NCBI GenBank assembly: GCA_910587485.1
Contig: CAJUKN010000013.1
Span: 1 to 64,000, forward strand
Direction: 5' to 3'
Length of the DNA stretch: 64,000 bases
Source of the DNA: an uncultured Lachnospira sp.
GTDB lineage: Bacteria; Bacillota; Clostridia; Lachnospirales; Lachnospiraceae
Shown here: positions 9,917-19,592 of the stretch, one piece after another
Numbering within the stretch: the stretch's first letter is position 1
Layout: every line of letters starts with the position of its first letter
Made by a program: the position numbers and the translations under genes
Notes under the pieces: model-generated
The model's database searches: none
The model's input: the letters and a program-made list of their open reading frames with translations, nothing else
What the model was told of the DNA's origin: nothing

Positions 9917-11446
9917 ATGCCATATATATTTGATGGGATTCGCTACATGAGTGATGATGAACTAAAGATAGAAATTGCATTGTTGAAAAAGATAAATTTT
10001 GTCAATGTTGCAAAGTCAGTAGGCAATAGGGCTTTAGGGACTGTAGCTGATATCACCAATTCATTAATAAGGTCATTTTCTAAGGATTCAAGCTGGGACT
10101 ATAAGGCTCTTGAAGTGGCGGATATGGTAAGAAAAGAATTTGATTTACTTAAAAATATGTCCAGACCATTATTAATGTTGGAATTAAAACGTCAAATAGC
10201 AGTGAAATGTGGTGTACCTTCTGAAGAAGCAGAATTAGTCAGTGATAAATATTTATCCGTTTTAATGTGTAAGGAAGCAGCAAAATTGTATAATATTGAA
10301 AAATATTCAACAATTGCTTATAAAATTGAACAAATACGCATACAATATAATACAGATTTTTACAATTCGCTTCATTCTAAGATGATTAGTCAAGACAAAG
10401 AGCAGATTCAAATTTGGGATAAAAAAATGCAGCAAAGATTGGATGCCATATCAATTGAGGACAAGCGTGAATTGCAAAGCAAGTTGTTTCCAAAAGAATT
10501 TTCAGGCAGAGGGATTGGAAAAGTCTTAAGGACAGAACGAGGAACCAAATATTTGTCAATGGCAGTACCCATAATAGGGCTAGAAGGGTTTGATTACATA
10601 TCAGCATATGTGGGAGCAGCCATTCGTTCTATTATGAGTTTTACAAAAATATCACAATCCGTTATGGCACAGATTATATGGAGAGCAGCTTGCGTATATC
10701 CTGCGGCTTTTTCTGTAGATATTCATATACTGCCATCTTATATACCTAGTGAAGAAAAAAGTCAGTCCGATGCAATGGAGATTCAGTTTAGACAATTATT
10801 AAAAAAGCGTGTGTCACTTGAGAAAGAAATTGCAAAATTAAAAAGTATAACAGATAAAAATGAGGAGCAAATCAATGCAATTAATGAAAAATTATCTGTG
10901 AGTAATAAAGAATTACAAGAGTTACAGGAAAAATATCAAAAATTAGAAAAACAAAAGGCGGAATATATTGATGGCAAACATACAGAATATGATACAAAAA
11001 AATATTATTCTGAGGTCAATGAGACGAACAGACAAATAACAAATAATGAGGCTGCTATATCAAAACAGGAGCGAAAGCTTCAAGAGTTAAGAAAAAAACA
11101 GCAAGAATTGATGAAAGAATCCGAAGTTAAGAAAGCGGATTTGTTAGATATAAGAGTTCAGACAGATACTGAGCTTGTCACACTTTCAAAAAAAATAAAA
11201 GATACATGGAGTAAGCTATTTACTGAATTTACATTTGCAGATGACATATATGGACAAGTATCCATTACATTTATGCGTGATGACAGGCTAAAGCTTGAAG
11301 AAATGTTATATGAAATGATGTTAAATGGAGAGATTGATGCATATGACAGCAAGACAGGTGTGGTCATGTGTCTTGTGACAAATAATATGATTGCTCAAAT
11401 TTGCCATGAAGGAAATCATATAACATCTATTGAAAGGCATGTATAA
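9917..11446 (+). CDS. Uncharacterised coiled-coil protein (509 residues)
   Basis: Starts MPYIFDGIRYMSDDEL behind GGAGG. No family is recognised. The first 280 residues are mixed and mostly helical, with a short hydrophobic stretch around residues 215-235 (MAVPIIGLEG). Residues about 285-420 form a strong heptad coiled coil rich in Lys, Glu and Gln. A compact C-terminal part of about 85 residues follows. There is no signal peptide, so it is probably cytoplasmic. Its end overlaps or abuts folC, so the two are probably co-transcribed, but folate metabolism gives no clue to its role. Confidence 0.8.
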   Translation: MPYIFDGIRYMSDDELKIEIALLKKINFVNVAKSVGNRALGTVADITNSLIRSFSKDSSWDYKALEVADMVRKEFDLLKNMSRPLLMLELKRQIAVKCGVPSEEAELVSDKYLSVLMCKEAAKLYNIEKYSTIAYKIEQIRIQYNTDFYNSLHSKMISQDKEQIQIWDKKMQQRLDAISIEDKRELQSKLFPKEFSGRGIGKVLRTERGTKYLSMAVPIIGLEGFDYISAYVGAAIRSIMSFTKISQSVMAQIIWRAACVYPAAFSVDIHILPSYIPSEEKSQSDAMEIQFRQLLKKRVSLEKEIAKLKSITDKNEEQINAINEKLSVSNKELQELQEKYQKLEKQKAEYIDGKHTEYDTKKYYSEVNETNRQITNNEAAISKQERKLQELRKKQQELMKESEVKKADLLDIRVQTDTELVTLSKKIKDTWSKLFTEFTFADDIYGQVSITFMRDDRLKLEEMLYEMMLNGEIDAYDSKTGVVMCLVTNNMIAQICHEGNHITSIERHV

Positions 11447-11450
11447 GTGT

Positions 11451-12782
11451 ATGAGTTTTATTGACAAAGAATATGAAGAAGCAATTTTATATATCAATAC
11501 TATTTCTCAGTTTATGAAGAACACAGGTATTGACAGAGGGCGAGTATTGCTGAAATTATTAAAAAATCCTCAAAATAAATTAAAAATAATACATGTAGCT
11601 GGAACAAATGGAAAAGGCTCAGTATGTGCTTATATAGAGGCTGTATTAAGGGGGAATGGTTATTCTACAGGACTTTTTACATCACCACATCTTTTTGATG
11701 AGAGAGAACGTATAAGGATATGCGGAGAATGGATTGATAAGAAAGCGTTTGTTCAATGTTTTAAAAAAGTTAAGGCAGCAGATGAGGCGATGGGCGGTAA
11801 TGCACTTGCCTATTTTGATTATTTTTTTGGTATTGCCATGTTGATTTACAGTGAGCTTCATTTAGATTATTGTGTAATAGAAACAGGGTTAGGTGGGCGG
11901 CTTGATATAACGAATGCAGTTGAAAAACCAGTGCTTAGCATTATAACGACAATTAGTCTTGAGCATACAGCAATACTTGGTGACAATATTGCCGCCATTG
12001 CAAAAGAGAAGGCTGGCATTATAAAAAAAGATGTTCCAGTTGTGGTTATGGGAGATATTTTAGAGAATCCAATGCAGTCTACCTATCAATTTAATGATGA
12101 GGCATGTGCTGTATTTGATAAAACGACTGCCGAAATAGGAACAAAATTCATTATATTTTATAATAAAGATTGTACAAATATTAAAATTGGCAGAAATAAT
12201 ATTGATTTTTCCATCTTTAATGAGTATTATAGAAATGATTGCGTTACAATAAAGACCATTGCCAGATATCAAGTAAATAATTGTGGACTAGCTCTTACAG
12301 CACTTGGGGTACTGGGCGTTCCATTAGAAGATACAAAGACAAGAAAAGCACTTTCTTGTACAGAATGGTCTGGAAGAATGGAGCTTATTGGCAATGCGAT
12401 ATATATTGATGGAGCGCATAATCCAGAAGGTATAAAAAGTCTTATTGAAACTGTAAAATATATAGATAAAAAACATAAGATTTTTTTATTTTCCGTTGTC
12501 AGTGATAAGGATTATACAGAGATGATAAGGCAGTTGTGCTGCTGTAAATTGATAGATGAATATATTATAACAGGTGTGAATAGTAAAAGAAGGCTTGATA
12601 TGGATTTAATCAAACAAGCATTTTATGAGAATGGAAGTATGGTAACAGTGATAGAGGATATAAAAAGCGCCTTTAAATATGCCATTAAGCAAAAAAATGC
12701 AATAGATGGAGCGCTTATATGCAGTGGTTCACTCTATCTTGTTGGAGAGATAAAAAAGGAAATAAATTTGTTGTCAACTTAG
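11451..12782 (+). CDS. folC: Folylpolyglutamate synthase / dihydrofolate synthase
   Basis: Mur-ligase-type enzyme that adds glutamate to folates using ATP. The P-loop is HVAGTNGKGSVCAY, followed by the folate-loop motif GLFTSPHL; ETGLGGRLDITNAV and ISLEHTAILG line the active site, and IDGAHNPEG marks the C-terminal domain. In-frame starts at 11430 and 11439 are possible. The ATG at 11451 (MSFIDKEYEEA) fits the family's usual N-terminus, with AAAGG 12 bases upstream. The single gene usually does both folate and dihydropteroate glutamylation in Firmicutes. Confidence 0.93.
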   Translation: MSFIDKEYEEAILYINTISQFMKNTGIDRGRVLLKLLKNPQNKLKIIHVAGTNGKGSVCAYIEAVLRGNGYSTGLFTSPHLFDERERIRICGEWIDKKAFVQCFKKVKAADEAMGGNALAYFDYFFGIAMLIYSELHLDYCVIETGLGGRLDITNAVEKPVLSIITTISLEHTAILGDNIAAIAKEKAGIIKKDVPVVVMGDILENPMQSTYQFNDEACAVFDKTTAEIGTKFIIFYNKDCTNIKIGRNNIDFSIFNEYYRNDCVTIKTIARYQVNNCGLALTALGVLGVPLEDTKTRKALSCTEWSGRMELIGNAIYIDGAHNPEGIKSLIETVKYIDKKHKIFLFSVVSDKDYTEMIRQLCCCKLIDEYIITGVNSKRRLDMDLIKQAFYENGSMVTVIEDIKSAFKYAIKQKNAIDGALICSGSLYLVGEIKKEINLLST

Positions 12783-12799
12783 AAAGGCATGGTTATTTT

Positions 12800-12952
12800 A
12801 TGATTAATTTTGATGAGGAAATTAAGAAATTCAAACCAAATTTAGAAGTAGATGAGGCGGAAGAGGCTATATATAAAAATGAAAATGCATCGGATGTTGC
12901 TGATTTAATTGATAAGTTAGTAAATGGTGTGACAAATGATGAATTATTTTAG
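12800..12952 (+). CDS. Small acidic protein (50 residues) downstream of folC
   Basis: ATG at 12800 follows AGAAAGG by 12 bases; a longer in-frame extension overlaps folC and has no ribosome site. The product begins MINFDEEIKKFKPNLEV and ends VTNDELF. It is acidic, has no hydrophobic segment and looks helical. It sits tightly behind folC and before the TPR gene. Function unknown. Confidence 0.65.
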   Translation: MINFDEEIKKFKPNLEVDEAEEAIYKNENASDVADLIDKLVNGVTNDELF

Positions 12953-13016
12953 AGTACTCTAAACTTTTGATAGATACAGCTATTTTTACGGATTGGAATG
13001 GAGAAATATAATTAAT

Positions 13017-14396
13017 ATGAGATGTTTCAAATGTGATACTACGTTTGAGGTTGGTGTAAAATGCCCAAATTGCGGGAGCGATATGTCAATACTTAAATGG
13101 GTGAGAACAATATCAGATAAATATTATAATATTGGTTTGGATAAGGCAAAAGTTCGAGATTTAACAGGAGCTGTGGAAAGTCTTAAGTTAAGTTTAGCTG
13201 TTGATAAAAACAATGTACAAGCAAGAAATCTTCTCGGCTTAGTATATTGTGAGATGGGCGACATTGTGGAGGCATTGACACAGTGGGTTGTCAGTAAAAA
13301 TATTCAGCCTACAGCAAATATCGCAGAGGTATATATCAAACAAGTTCAATCCAATCAAAACAAATTTGAGATTGTAACTTCAACGATTAAAAAGTATAAT
13401 TTGTCTTTGCGGTATGTGGTAGAGGAAAACTATGATATGGCTGAAATACAGTTAAAAAAAGTTCTTTCCCAAAATCCAAAACTGATTAAGGCACAACAGT
13501 TGCTTGCTCTGTTGTATATTCGGGGAAGCAATTACTCAAGGGCAAAAAAATTACTCAATGCTATATTAAATGTAGACCATAATAATACATTAGCACTTCG
13601 ATATCTAAAAGAAATTAATGGGGAGCTTCCAGCAAAAAAGAAAGAAACAACACATAAAAAAAGGGTGGTTGTGGAGAATAAGCCATTAAATGGAAATGAG
13701 GCAATTATTCCACGTTCTTCTTATAAAGAGCCTAGCAATGGCGCAATTACAGTAATTAATATTTTGGTTGGCATTGTTATTGGAGCAGCTCTTATATGGT
13801 TTCTTATTCTTCCTTCAAGAAATCAAGGAATTATGGAGGAAAAGAATAGAGAGATTCGAGAGTTAAGTGAACAATTGTCAAGTGGAAATGTAGAGTTAAA
13901 TTCTTTAGAGGCACAGTTAAAGGTCGTTACAAGTGAACGAGATTCGCTTCAAGAAAGATTAGACCAAATTGGCGGAACGGATGGAAACAATAAGCTTTTA
14001 ACGGCGGTGATTGATTCAGCTAATTATTATATTGCCAATCAAAAAACCCAAGCGGCTGAAGCGATTGCCGATATTGATGTCAGCTCGCTTCCTACAGAAG
14101 GAGCAAAAGCATTATATAACACCTTGTCAGAAGAAACAATGATAAATGCAGCTACTGATTTATATAATCAAGGAATGACCGCTTATTACAGGAATGATTT
14201 TGAAAAGGCAATTGATTTTTATACACGTTCATTTAAGTGTGATAAGACGAAAGTGGATGCCATATATTATATGGCAAAATCGTATGAATCTTTAGCTGAT
14301 GTAGAAAATGCAAAACAATATTATAATCAGATAGTCAATGATTTTAATACAAGCAGGTATGTAGCAGAGGCAGAAACTTATGTCAATTCACATTAA
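13017..14396 (+). CDS. Zinc-ribbon, TPR and single-helix membrane protein
   Basis: The start MRCFKCDTTF places a CxxC...CxxC zinc ribbon (MRCFKC, KCPNCG) at the very N-terminus; GGAG lies 13 bases upstream. A TTG at 12993 is an alternative. Order: zinc ribbon (1-20), TPR-like helices (about 30-200), a Lys-rich linker, one membrane helix (about 241-263), a coiled coil (about 270-315), and a second TPR region in the last 110 residues. The N-terminal TPRs would be cytoplasmic and the C-terminal ones outside. It is probably a scaffold for protein assembly at the membrane; partners unknown. It lies just before the sporulation block but is separated from it by a terminator. Confidence 0.8.
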   Translation: MRCFKCDTTFEVGVKCPNCGSDMSILKWVRTISDKYYNIGLDKAKVRDLTGAVESLKLSLAVDKNNVQARNLLGLVYCEMGDIVEALTQWVVSKNIQPTANIAEVYIKQVQSNQNKFEIVTSTIKKYNLSLRYVVEENYDMAEIQLKKVLSQNPKLIKAQQLLALLYIRGSNYSRAKKLLNAILNVDHNNTLALRYLKEINGELPAKKKETTHKKRVVVENKPLNGNEAIIPRSSYKEPSNGAITVINILVGIVIGAALIWFLILPSRNQGIMEEKNREIRELSEQLSSGNVELNSLEAQLKVVTSERDSLQERLDQIGGTDGNNKLLTAVIDSANYYIANQKTQAAEAIADIDVSSLPTEGAKALYNTLSEETMINAATDLYNQGMTAYYRNDFEKAIDFYTRSFKCDKTKVDAIYYMAKSYESLADVENAKQYYNQIVNDFNTSRYVAEAETYVNSH

Positions 14397-14515
14397 TATT
14401 TTTTTCTGCAAGCAATAAGACAAGCATAATGTTTATGTAGAATAAATCAATAGATACTTTTTTGAAATATCAAATATAATGGACGCAAGAAGAATTTTAT
14501 AATTACGAAAAGACA

Positions 14516-14549
14516 AACCTGATAGGTAAAATATGCCTATCAGGTTTTA
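14516..14549 (+). terminator. Terminator after the TPR gene
   Basis: ACCTGATAGG and CCTATCAGGT form a perfect 10-bp stem around a nine-base loop, followed by TTTTAT. It insulates the sporulation operon. Confidence 0.85.
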
Positions 14550-14627
14550 TAATGCAAATAAGTTATTAAATAGCAAGTTTGTGCTTATGCTACAAATTTG
14601 CAAATTAAGCAAAAATGGAGGATTAAT

Positions 14628-15059
14628 ATGAAACAGGGTTTAACAAAAACGGACGAAAGAACACAAAAAGATTTAGGATACGAAAATGCAGATTATACAG
14701 AGGAGATTATACACACAGATTATATTTATATGGTATCAAATAATATGCTTGTTATCAGCATGAATGCAGAGTTAGACCATCATCTTGCTGATGAGATGCG
14801 AGAGGTAATCGACCATGCTATTGATGAGAGAGGCGTTAAAAATATTATATTTGATTTTTCTAAAATTGGATTTATGGATAGTGCAGGTATTGGTTTAATT
14901 ATGGGGAGATATAAACGATTAGTCAATAAAGGTGGAATCTATGTTTCAGGAGTCAATGATTCCATTGCACGAATATTAATGATTTCAGGTTTGCATAAGC
15001 TAGTAACAAGAACAAATGATATTAATCAGGCCGTATATATGATAAACGGTTCTAATTAA
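14628..15059 (+). CDS. spoIIAA: Anti-sigma-F antagonist SpoIIAA
   Basis: STAS-domain protein. The phosphorylatable serine lies in FMDSAGIGL, the site SpoIIAB phosphorylates and SpoIIE dephosphorylates; unphosphorylated SpoIIAA frees sigma-F in the forespore. ATG at 14628 follows GGAGG (14617-14621). The product is 143 residues, with about 35 extra residues before the STAS core; the usual length is near 115. It is the first gene of spoIIAA-spoIIAB-sigF. No clear sigma-H promoter could be read in the 14550-14627 gap. Confidence 0.95.
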   Translation: MKQGLTKTDERTQKDLGYENADYTEEIIHTDYIYMVSNNMLVISMNAELDHHLADEMREVIDHAIDERGVKNIIFDFSKIGFMDSAGIGLIMGRYKRLVNKGGIYVSGVNDSIARILMISGLHKLVTRTNDINQAVYMINGSN

Positions 15060-15131
15060 AGTGGTCATTGATATAGTGAAAGAAGAAAAGAAGCTGCTTC
15101 CCCTCAATAAGTCGCAGCATGGAGGTTAATA

Positions 15132-15617
15132 ATGAAAAATAATGAGAAATATGACAAGTATGATAATTTAAGGCAGGATACCGAAACACACGATAATACA
15201 ATGGAATTAATTATTGATTCAAAATCAGAAAATGAAAGTTTTGCTCGAGTAGTAGTAGCCTCTTTTGTGGCAAGACTTGACCCTACCTTGGAAGAAATAG
15301 CGGATATTAAGACAGCAGTGTCCGAGGCAGTAACCAACTGTATTATACATGGATATGAAGGAAAAAAAGGGAAAATATATATTAAGTGTACTTTGGATGG
15401 AAATACATTAACATTACTGGTAAATGATGAAGGGGTGGGGATTGAAGATATACATAAAGCGATGGAACCTATGTATACTACAAAACCACAATTGGAACGT
15501 TCTGGAATGGGATTTTCGTTTATGGAGGCATTTATGGATGAGTTAGTTGTTTCATCAGAACTGAATAAGGGAACCACAATAACAATGAAAAAATTGATAG
15601 GTGTCAAAGATATATGA
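15132..15617 (+). CDS. spoIIAB: Anti-sigma-F factor / serine kinase SpoIIAB
   Basis: GHKL-type ATPase and kinase that binds sigma-F or phosphorylates SpoIIAA. The N box is [14 protein letters not shown], the G1 box [10 protein letters not shown] and the G2 region [12 protein letters not shown] at 15132 follows GGAGG and gives 161 residues, with about 23 residues more than the usual start ([10 protein letters not shown]). It overlaps sigF by four bases (ATGA), typical of translational coupling. Confidence 0.96.
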   Translation: MKNNEKYDKYDNLRQDTETHDNTMELIIDSKSENESFARVVVASFVARLDPTLEEIADIKTAVSEAVTNCIIHGYEGKKGKIYIKCTLDGNTLTLLVNDEGVGIEDIHKAMEPMYTTKPQLERSGMGFSFMEAFMDELVVSSELNKGTTITMKKLIGVKDI

Positions 15618-16333
15618 TTAATGTTAGAGAATTGATTATAAGGGCGCACGAGGGTGATAAAAAAGCCAGAGAACAGCTTATTGTCAATAACATGGGGCTT
15701 ATATGGAGCATTGTAAAACGATTTGCAGGCAGAGGGTATGAACAGGAAGATTTGTTCCAAATAGGAAGTATAGGGCTTATTAAGGCTGTTGATAAATTTG
15801 ATGTGAGCTATGATGTACAATTCTCGACATATGCTGTTCCTATGATTGCAGGAGAAATTAAACGCTTTCTACGAGATGATGGAATGGTTAAAGTAAGTCG
15901 CAGTATAAAAGAAACCGCATATAAAGCGTATCTTGCACGAGAACAATATATTGCAAAAAATGCAAAAGAGCCAACTTTAAGTGAGATTGCTGAAAATATA
16001 GGAATATCCAAAGAGGAGTTGGCGAGTGCTATGGAAGCAACAGGAGAAGTAGAGTCACTTCACAAAGTAATCTATCATGGTGAAGATAGTGAAATTTCAC
16101 TGATGGATAAGTTGCCTGATACAAGAGATGATTTAGAGGCTGTCAATAATAAAATTATGTTGGAAAGCATGTTTGCAAAACTAGATGGAAAAGAAAGGCA
16201 AATTATTTATCTTCGGTATTATCAGGAAAAAACGCAAACGCAGATAGCACAAATGCTTGGCATATCACAAGTGCAAGTGTCTCGTATGGAAAAAAGAATA
16301 TTAAAAAAAATGAATCAAAGTAAAAATGCGTAA
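15614..16333 (+). CDS. sigF: RNA polymerase sigma-F factor
   Basis: Forespore-specific sigma-70 family factor, 239 residues. Region 2 contains [21 protein letters not shown] and [21 protein letters not shown]; region 4 contains [20 protein letters not shown], the -35-binding helix-turn-helix. Translation is coupled to spoIIAB. A strong terminator follows, then the spoVA operon that sigma-G normally transcribes. Confidence 0.97.
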   Translation: MINVRELIIRAHEGDKKAREQLIVNNMGLIWSIVKRFAGRGYEQEDLFQIGSIGLIKAVDKFDVSYDVQFSTYAVPMIAGEIKRFLRDDGMVKVSRSIKETAYKAYLAREQYIAKNAKEPTLSEIAENIGISKEELASAMEATGEVESLHKVIYHGEDSEISLMDKLPDTRDDLEAVNNKIMLESMFAKLDGKERQIIYLRYYQEKTQTQIAQMLGISQVQVSRMEKRILKKMNQSKNA

Positions 16334-16358
16334 ATAATGTATATTTACGCATTTTTTG
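16323..16358 (+). terminator. Terminator after sigF
   Basis: AATGCGTAAAT and ATTTACGCATT form an 11-bp stem followed by TTTTT. Confidence 0.9.
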
Positions 16359-16491
16359 TTTAATATAAAGGATAACACAAAATGTCCTATTTTTTGCTTG
16401 ATTTTTTGAATTAGAATAGTGATAAGTAAAGTGGATTATAATATCTGCGAAACTAGGAAAATGAGGAAAAGTCACAATATGGAGGCTATAT

Positions 16492-17100
16492 ATGAAAGAA
16501 ACATTATATATTCAGATACAAAAGAGTATTCATATTGATAAACCGACATTGTATGTCAGTGATATAGGAGAATTGTTTTGTCAGGATAAAACAATTGAAA
16601 ATGAGATAAGTCACATTGTATTAAAAAATTTAAAGGATAAAAAAGGGATAAGAATTTGTATGAATGCCATTGATGTTGTCAAAGAAATTCAATCAAAATA
16701 TCCGGATGTTGATGTAAACAGTATTGGCGAACCTGAATTTATTGTTGAGTATGCTGTGCATAAGCCAAGACCAAGAGTACTTGAATTTGCGATTGTTTTC
16801 TTTGTGGCAGCGTTTACATTTTTGGGAAGTATGTACGCGATAATGGCATATAACAATGATGTAGGAACAGTTGAAATATTTGAGAATGTATATGAATTTT
16901 TAGGGCTGAGTGATTATTCTGATAACAATGTATTAGAGATTGCATATGGTATTGGTTTAGCATTGGGAATTATTGTATTTTATAACCATTTTGGCAGTTT
17001 TAAGATTACAAAAGACCCAACGCCGATACAGGTAGAAATGGATAAATACCAAAAAGATATTGATGATACTTTAATTGATAGAACGGATGCATCCAAATAA
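16492..17100 (+). CDS. spoVAA: Stage V sporulation protein AA
   Basis: The 202-residue product has an N-terminal soluble domain (about 1-90) and two membrane helices (about 99-120 and 148-166), the SpoVAA pattern. It is part of the forespore inner-membrane machinery that takes up calcium-dipicolinate in sporulation and releases it at germination. The start follows GGAGG. It heads spoVAA-AB-AC-AD-AE directly behind sigF. Identity rests on architecture, start motif and context. Confidence 0.88.
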   Translation: MKETLYIQIQKSIHIDKPTLYVSDIGELFCQDKTIENEISHIVLKNLKDKKGIRICMNAIDVVKEIQSKYPDVDVNSIGEPEFIVEYAVHKPRPRVLEFAIVFFVAAFTFLGSMYAIMAYNNDVGTVEIFENVYEFLGLSDYSDNNVLEIAYGIGLALGIIVFYNHFGSFKITKDPTPIQVEMDKYQKDIDDTLIDRTDASK

Positions 17101-17112
17101 ATGATTTCTATT

Positions 17113-17145
17113 GCGCAATTCCTATGCTGCGTTTTGGAATAGAGG
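17113..17145 (+). promoter_or_regulatory. ATTCC...GGAAT hairpin leader (family C copy 1)
   Basis: ATTCCTATGCTGCGTTTTGG then AATAGAGG: the ATTCC/GGAAT arms precede a purine-rich AGAGG. The upstream bases TTCTATTGCGCAATTCC are identical to 58981-58997. Here the element is followed by a second ribosome site (GGTGAT), which serves the actual start. Confidence 0.55.
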
Positions 17146-17173
17146 ATTACTATATTTAGAAAGTGGTGATAGA

Positions 17174-17614
17174 TTGAGTATAAATCAAATTGGCATATTC
17201 ATTTTATTAGGATTATGGGGATTAAGTGCTGGTGTATTGACTTCTGCAGGATTATTTGCTGTATTTAATAGTATTGGAATGATAAATAGAGCGGCAGATG
17301 TGACAAAGACAAGACAACGCTTACTATTATATGAGGATTGTGTTGTAGTAGGTGCAATTCTGGGAAATAGTATGTCTTTTATGGAATTTCAACTGCATAT
17401 TTCTAATTTTATCGGATTAATTATCATTGTTATATTTGGAACAATAGCAGGAATGTTTGTAGGACTTTTTGTTGTAAGTCTTGCAGAAACAATGAAGGTT
17501 ATTCCTATCTTTTTTAGACGGTTTAAAGTGGGAGCAGGCTTAGGAATAATTATTCTTATGATAGGTTTAGGAAAAGCAGTAGGACATATTATATATTATT
17601 TATTTTTATATTAA
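17174..17614 (+). CDS. spoVAB: Stage V sporulation protein AB
   Basis: Start TTG at 17174 (MSINQIGIFI), because GTGGTGAT lies four bases upstream; the frame can be extended to 17111 but that part is the repeated hairpin leader. About 146 residues with four or five membrane helices. The SpoVAB signature is present: AGVLTSAGLFAVF, RAADVTKTRQR, LYEDCVVVGAILG and IFFRRFKVGAGLG. Member of the dipicolinate transport operon. Confidence 0.88.
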   Translation: MSINQIGIFILLGLWGLSAGVLTSAGLFAVFNSIGMINRAADVTKTRQRLLLYEDCVVVGAILGNSMSFMEFQLHISNFIGLIIIVIFGTIAGMFVGLFVVSLAETMKVIPIFFRRFKVGAGLGIIILMIGLGKAVGHIIYYLFLY

Positions 17615-17644
17615 AATATTAATATATGAATATAGGAGGGTATT

Positions 17645-18097
17645 ATGGCGAATGAAGCAAAAAGAAATAAACAATATAACGACTATGTTGAAAAAATAAC
17701 ACCAAAAAATAATTGTGCATTAAATTGTGTTAAAGCATTTATAACAGGAGGTGCAATATGCACAGTAGGGCAGATTATTAGTGCTATATTAAAAAATACT
17801 GGAATGGAAAAAGATGAAGTTGCACTTTGGGTTACGGTATCTCTTGTGTTAGCAAGCATTGTTTTGACAGGTTTTAATATATATCCGCTTATCACAACAT
17901 GGGGTGGTGCTGGAAGTTTGGTGCCAATTACAGGATTTGCAAACAGTGTCGCTGCACCTGCAATTGAATACAGAACAGAAGGCGAAGTTTTTGGCAAGGG
18001 CTGTAAGATATTTACGATTGCAGGTCCTGTTATATTATATGGTATTGTTGTCAGTTGGGTGGCAGGATTAATCTATTTTATTCTTACACGAATATAA
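17645..18097 (+). CDS. spoVAC: Stage V sporulation protein AC
   Basis: 150 residues, start behind GGAGGG. Four membrane helices with the family motifs AFITGGAICTVGQ and GGAGSLVPITGFANS. SpoVAC forms the mechanosensitive channel component that lets dipicolinate leave the spore core. Same fold family as the SpoVAE product at 19193. Confidence 0.94.
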   Translation: MANEAKRNKQYNDYVEKITPKNNCALNCVKAFITGGAICTVGQIISAILKNTGMEKDEVALWVTVSLVLASIVLTGFNIYPLITTWGGAGSLVPITGFANSVAAPAIEYRTEGEVFGKGCKIFTIAGPVILYGIVVSWVAGLIYFILTRI

Positions 18098-18188
18098 TAT
18101 ATTAAAAATGTTTTTTGATATTAAAAAATATAACTCATAAAAATAGGGCAAAAGTTGACTTACAGGTTAAAAAGAAATGGGGGGTATT

Positions 18189-19190
18189 ATGATTGGAAAA
18201 CAAAGTGTAAAATTTGATAAAGGGATATATATTGAAGCGACTGCGACGGTTGTAAGTGAAAAAGAAAAGGAAGGTCCGCTTGGCAAGTTGTTTGATGTGG
18301 TCGTTGAAGACCCTATGGCGGGGCAGGAAAATTGGGAAAAGGCAGAAAGCAAGCTTCAAGAGATTGCAGTAGACAAGCTTTTTATGAAGTCTTCATACAA
18401 AAAGGAAGATGTGCGATATATATTTGCTGGTGATTTATTGGGTCAGTTAATTGCGACTTCTTTTGGATTAAAACGATATGAGATACCAATATTTGGTCTT
18501 TATGGAGCGTGTTCAACATTTGCAGAAGGTTTGTCTTTAGCGGCAATTACCATTAGCAGTGGGGCAGCAGATAATGTTATTGCTCTTGCCTCAAGTCATT
18601 TTGCCAGTGCAGAAAAACAATTTCGTTTTCCTTTGGAATATGGCAATCAAAGACCAGAGTCTTCAACTTGGACAGTGACAGGTTGTGGAGCTGCAATGGT
18701 GACAAAAAATAAAACACCAGTTCGTATAGCGGGTATAACAACAGGAAAAATTGTCGATTATGGGGTAAAAGATTCCATGAATATGGGGGCATGTATGGCG
18801 CCTGCTGCCGCTGATTTAATAGAGACTAATCTTAAAGATTTTGGAGTTGATGCCAGTTATTATGACAGGATTATAACGGGAGATTTGGGAACAGTAGGAC
18901 GAACTATTTTAATTGATTTATTGGCAGAAAAGGGAATCCGCATACAAGATAATTTTATGGATTGCGGCATTGAAATTTATGACTCAGAAAGTCAAGATAC
19001 AAAAGCAGGAGGAAGTGGCTGCGGGTGTTCAGCAGTAACCTTTGGGGCATATATTATAAATCATTTAATAACAGGCAAATGGAATCGAATATTGTTTATT
19101 CCTACAGGCGCATTGCTGTCAACAGTCAGTTATAATGAAGGAGAGAGTGTACCTGGTGTGGCACATGGAGTCGTTATAGAAAGGAGTTAA
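18189..19190 (+). CDS. spoVAD: Stage V sporulation protein AD
   Basis: Soluble thiolase-fold protein of 333 residues that binds dipicolinic acid on the forespore inner membrane. ATG at 18189 follows GGGG. Recognisable segments are VEDPMAGQENWEKAE, FGLYGACSTFAEG and the C-terminal GGSGCGCSAVTFGAY. The last bases overlap the ribosome site of spoVAE (GAAAGGAG). Confidence 0.96.
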   Translation: MIGKQSVKFDKGIYIEATATVVSEKEKEGPLGKLFDVVVEDPMAGQENWEKAESKLQEIAVDKLFMKSSYKKEDVRYIFAGDLLGQLIATSFGLKRYEIPIFGLYGACSTFAEGLSLAAITISSGAADNVIALASSHFASAEKQFRFPLEYGNQRPESSTWTVTGCGAAMVTKNKTPVRIAGITTGKIVDYGVKDSMNMGACMAPAAADLIETNLKDFGVDASYYDRIITGDLGTVGRTILIDLLAEKGIRIQDNFMDCGIEIYDSESQDTKAGGSGCGCSAVTFGAYIINHLITGKWNRILFIPTGALLSTVSYNEGESVPGVAHGVVIERS

Positions 19191-19192
19191 TT

Positions 19193-19552
19193 GTGGAATT
19201 TATCAAAGCATTTATTGTGGGCGGCATTATATGCGCTCTTGTTCAGATATTAATGGAAAAGACAAAGTTAATGCCAGGAAGAATTATGGTATTGTTGGTT
19301 TCTTCAGGCGTTGTATTAGGTGCAATTGGATTATATCAGCCATTAGTTGATTTTGCAGGTGCAGGTGCAAGTGTTCCCTTGTTGGGATTTGGAAATGTGC
19401 TGTGGAAAGGTATTAAGGAATCGGTAGACCAGTATGGTCTTATTGGCATTTTTCGAGGTGGATTTAATTCTTGTGCTGTTGGTGTTTCGGCAGCATTAGT
19501 ATTTAGTTATATTGCCTCATTAATATTTAAACCACGTATGAAAAAAAAGTAA
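19193..19552 (+). CDS. spoVAE: Stage V sporulation protein AE (SpoVAEb type)
   Basis: GTG start behind AAAGGAG, 119 residues, three or four membrane helices. AFIVGGIICALVQ and GAGASVPLLGFGNVL parallel SpoVAC. Final gene of the spoVA operon; no spoVAEa or spoVAF follows. It ends at a bidirectional terminator shared with the penicillin-binding protein gene. Confidence 0.92.
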   Translation: MEFIKAFIVGGIICALVQILMEKTKLMPGRIMVLLVSSGVVLGAIGLYQPLVDFAGAGASVPLLGFGNVLWKGIKESVDQYGLIGIFRGGFNSCAVGVSAALVFSYIASLIFKPRMKKK

Positions 19553-19592
19553 TAAGCCTTGTACAAAAAAGCAAAATAGAAATGAAAAATTT

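Noticed and set aside
16405..16445. Sigma-G-like promoter before spoVAA
   Set aside because: TGAATT and ATTATAAT are present but the spacing (about 22) is wrong for the family consensus.
17111..17173. N-terminal extension of SpoVAB
   Set aside because: These codons translate the repeated hairpin leader; GGTGAT and TTG at 17174 give the family's normal start.
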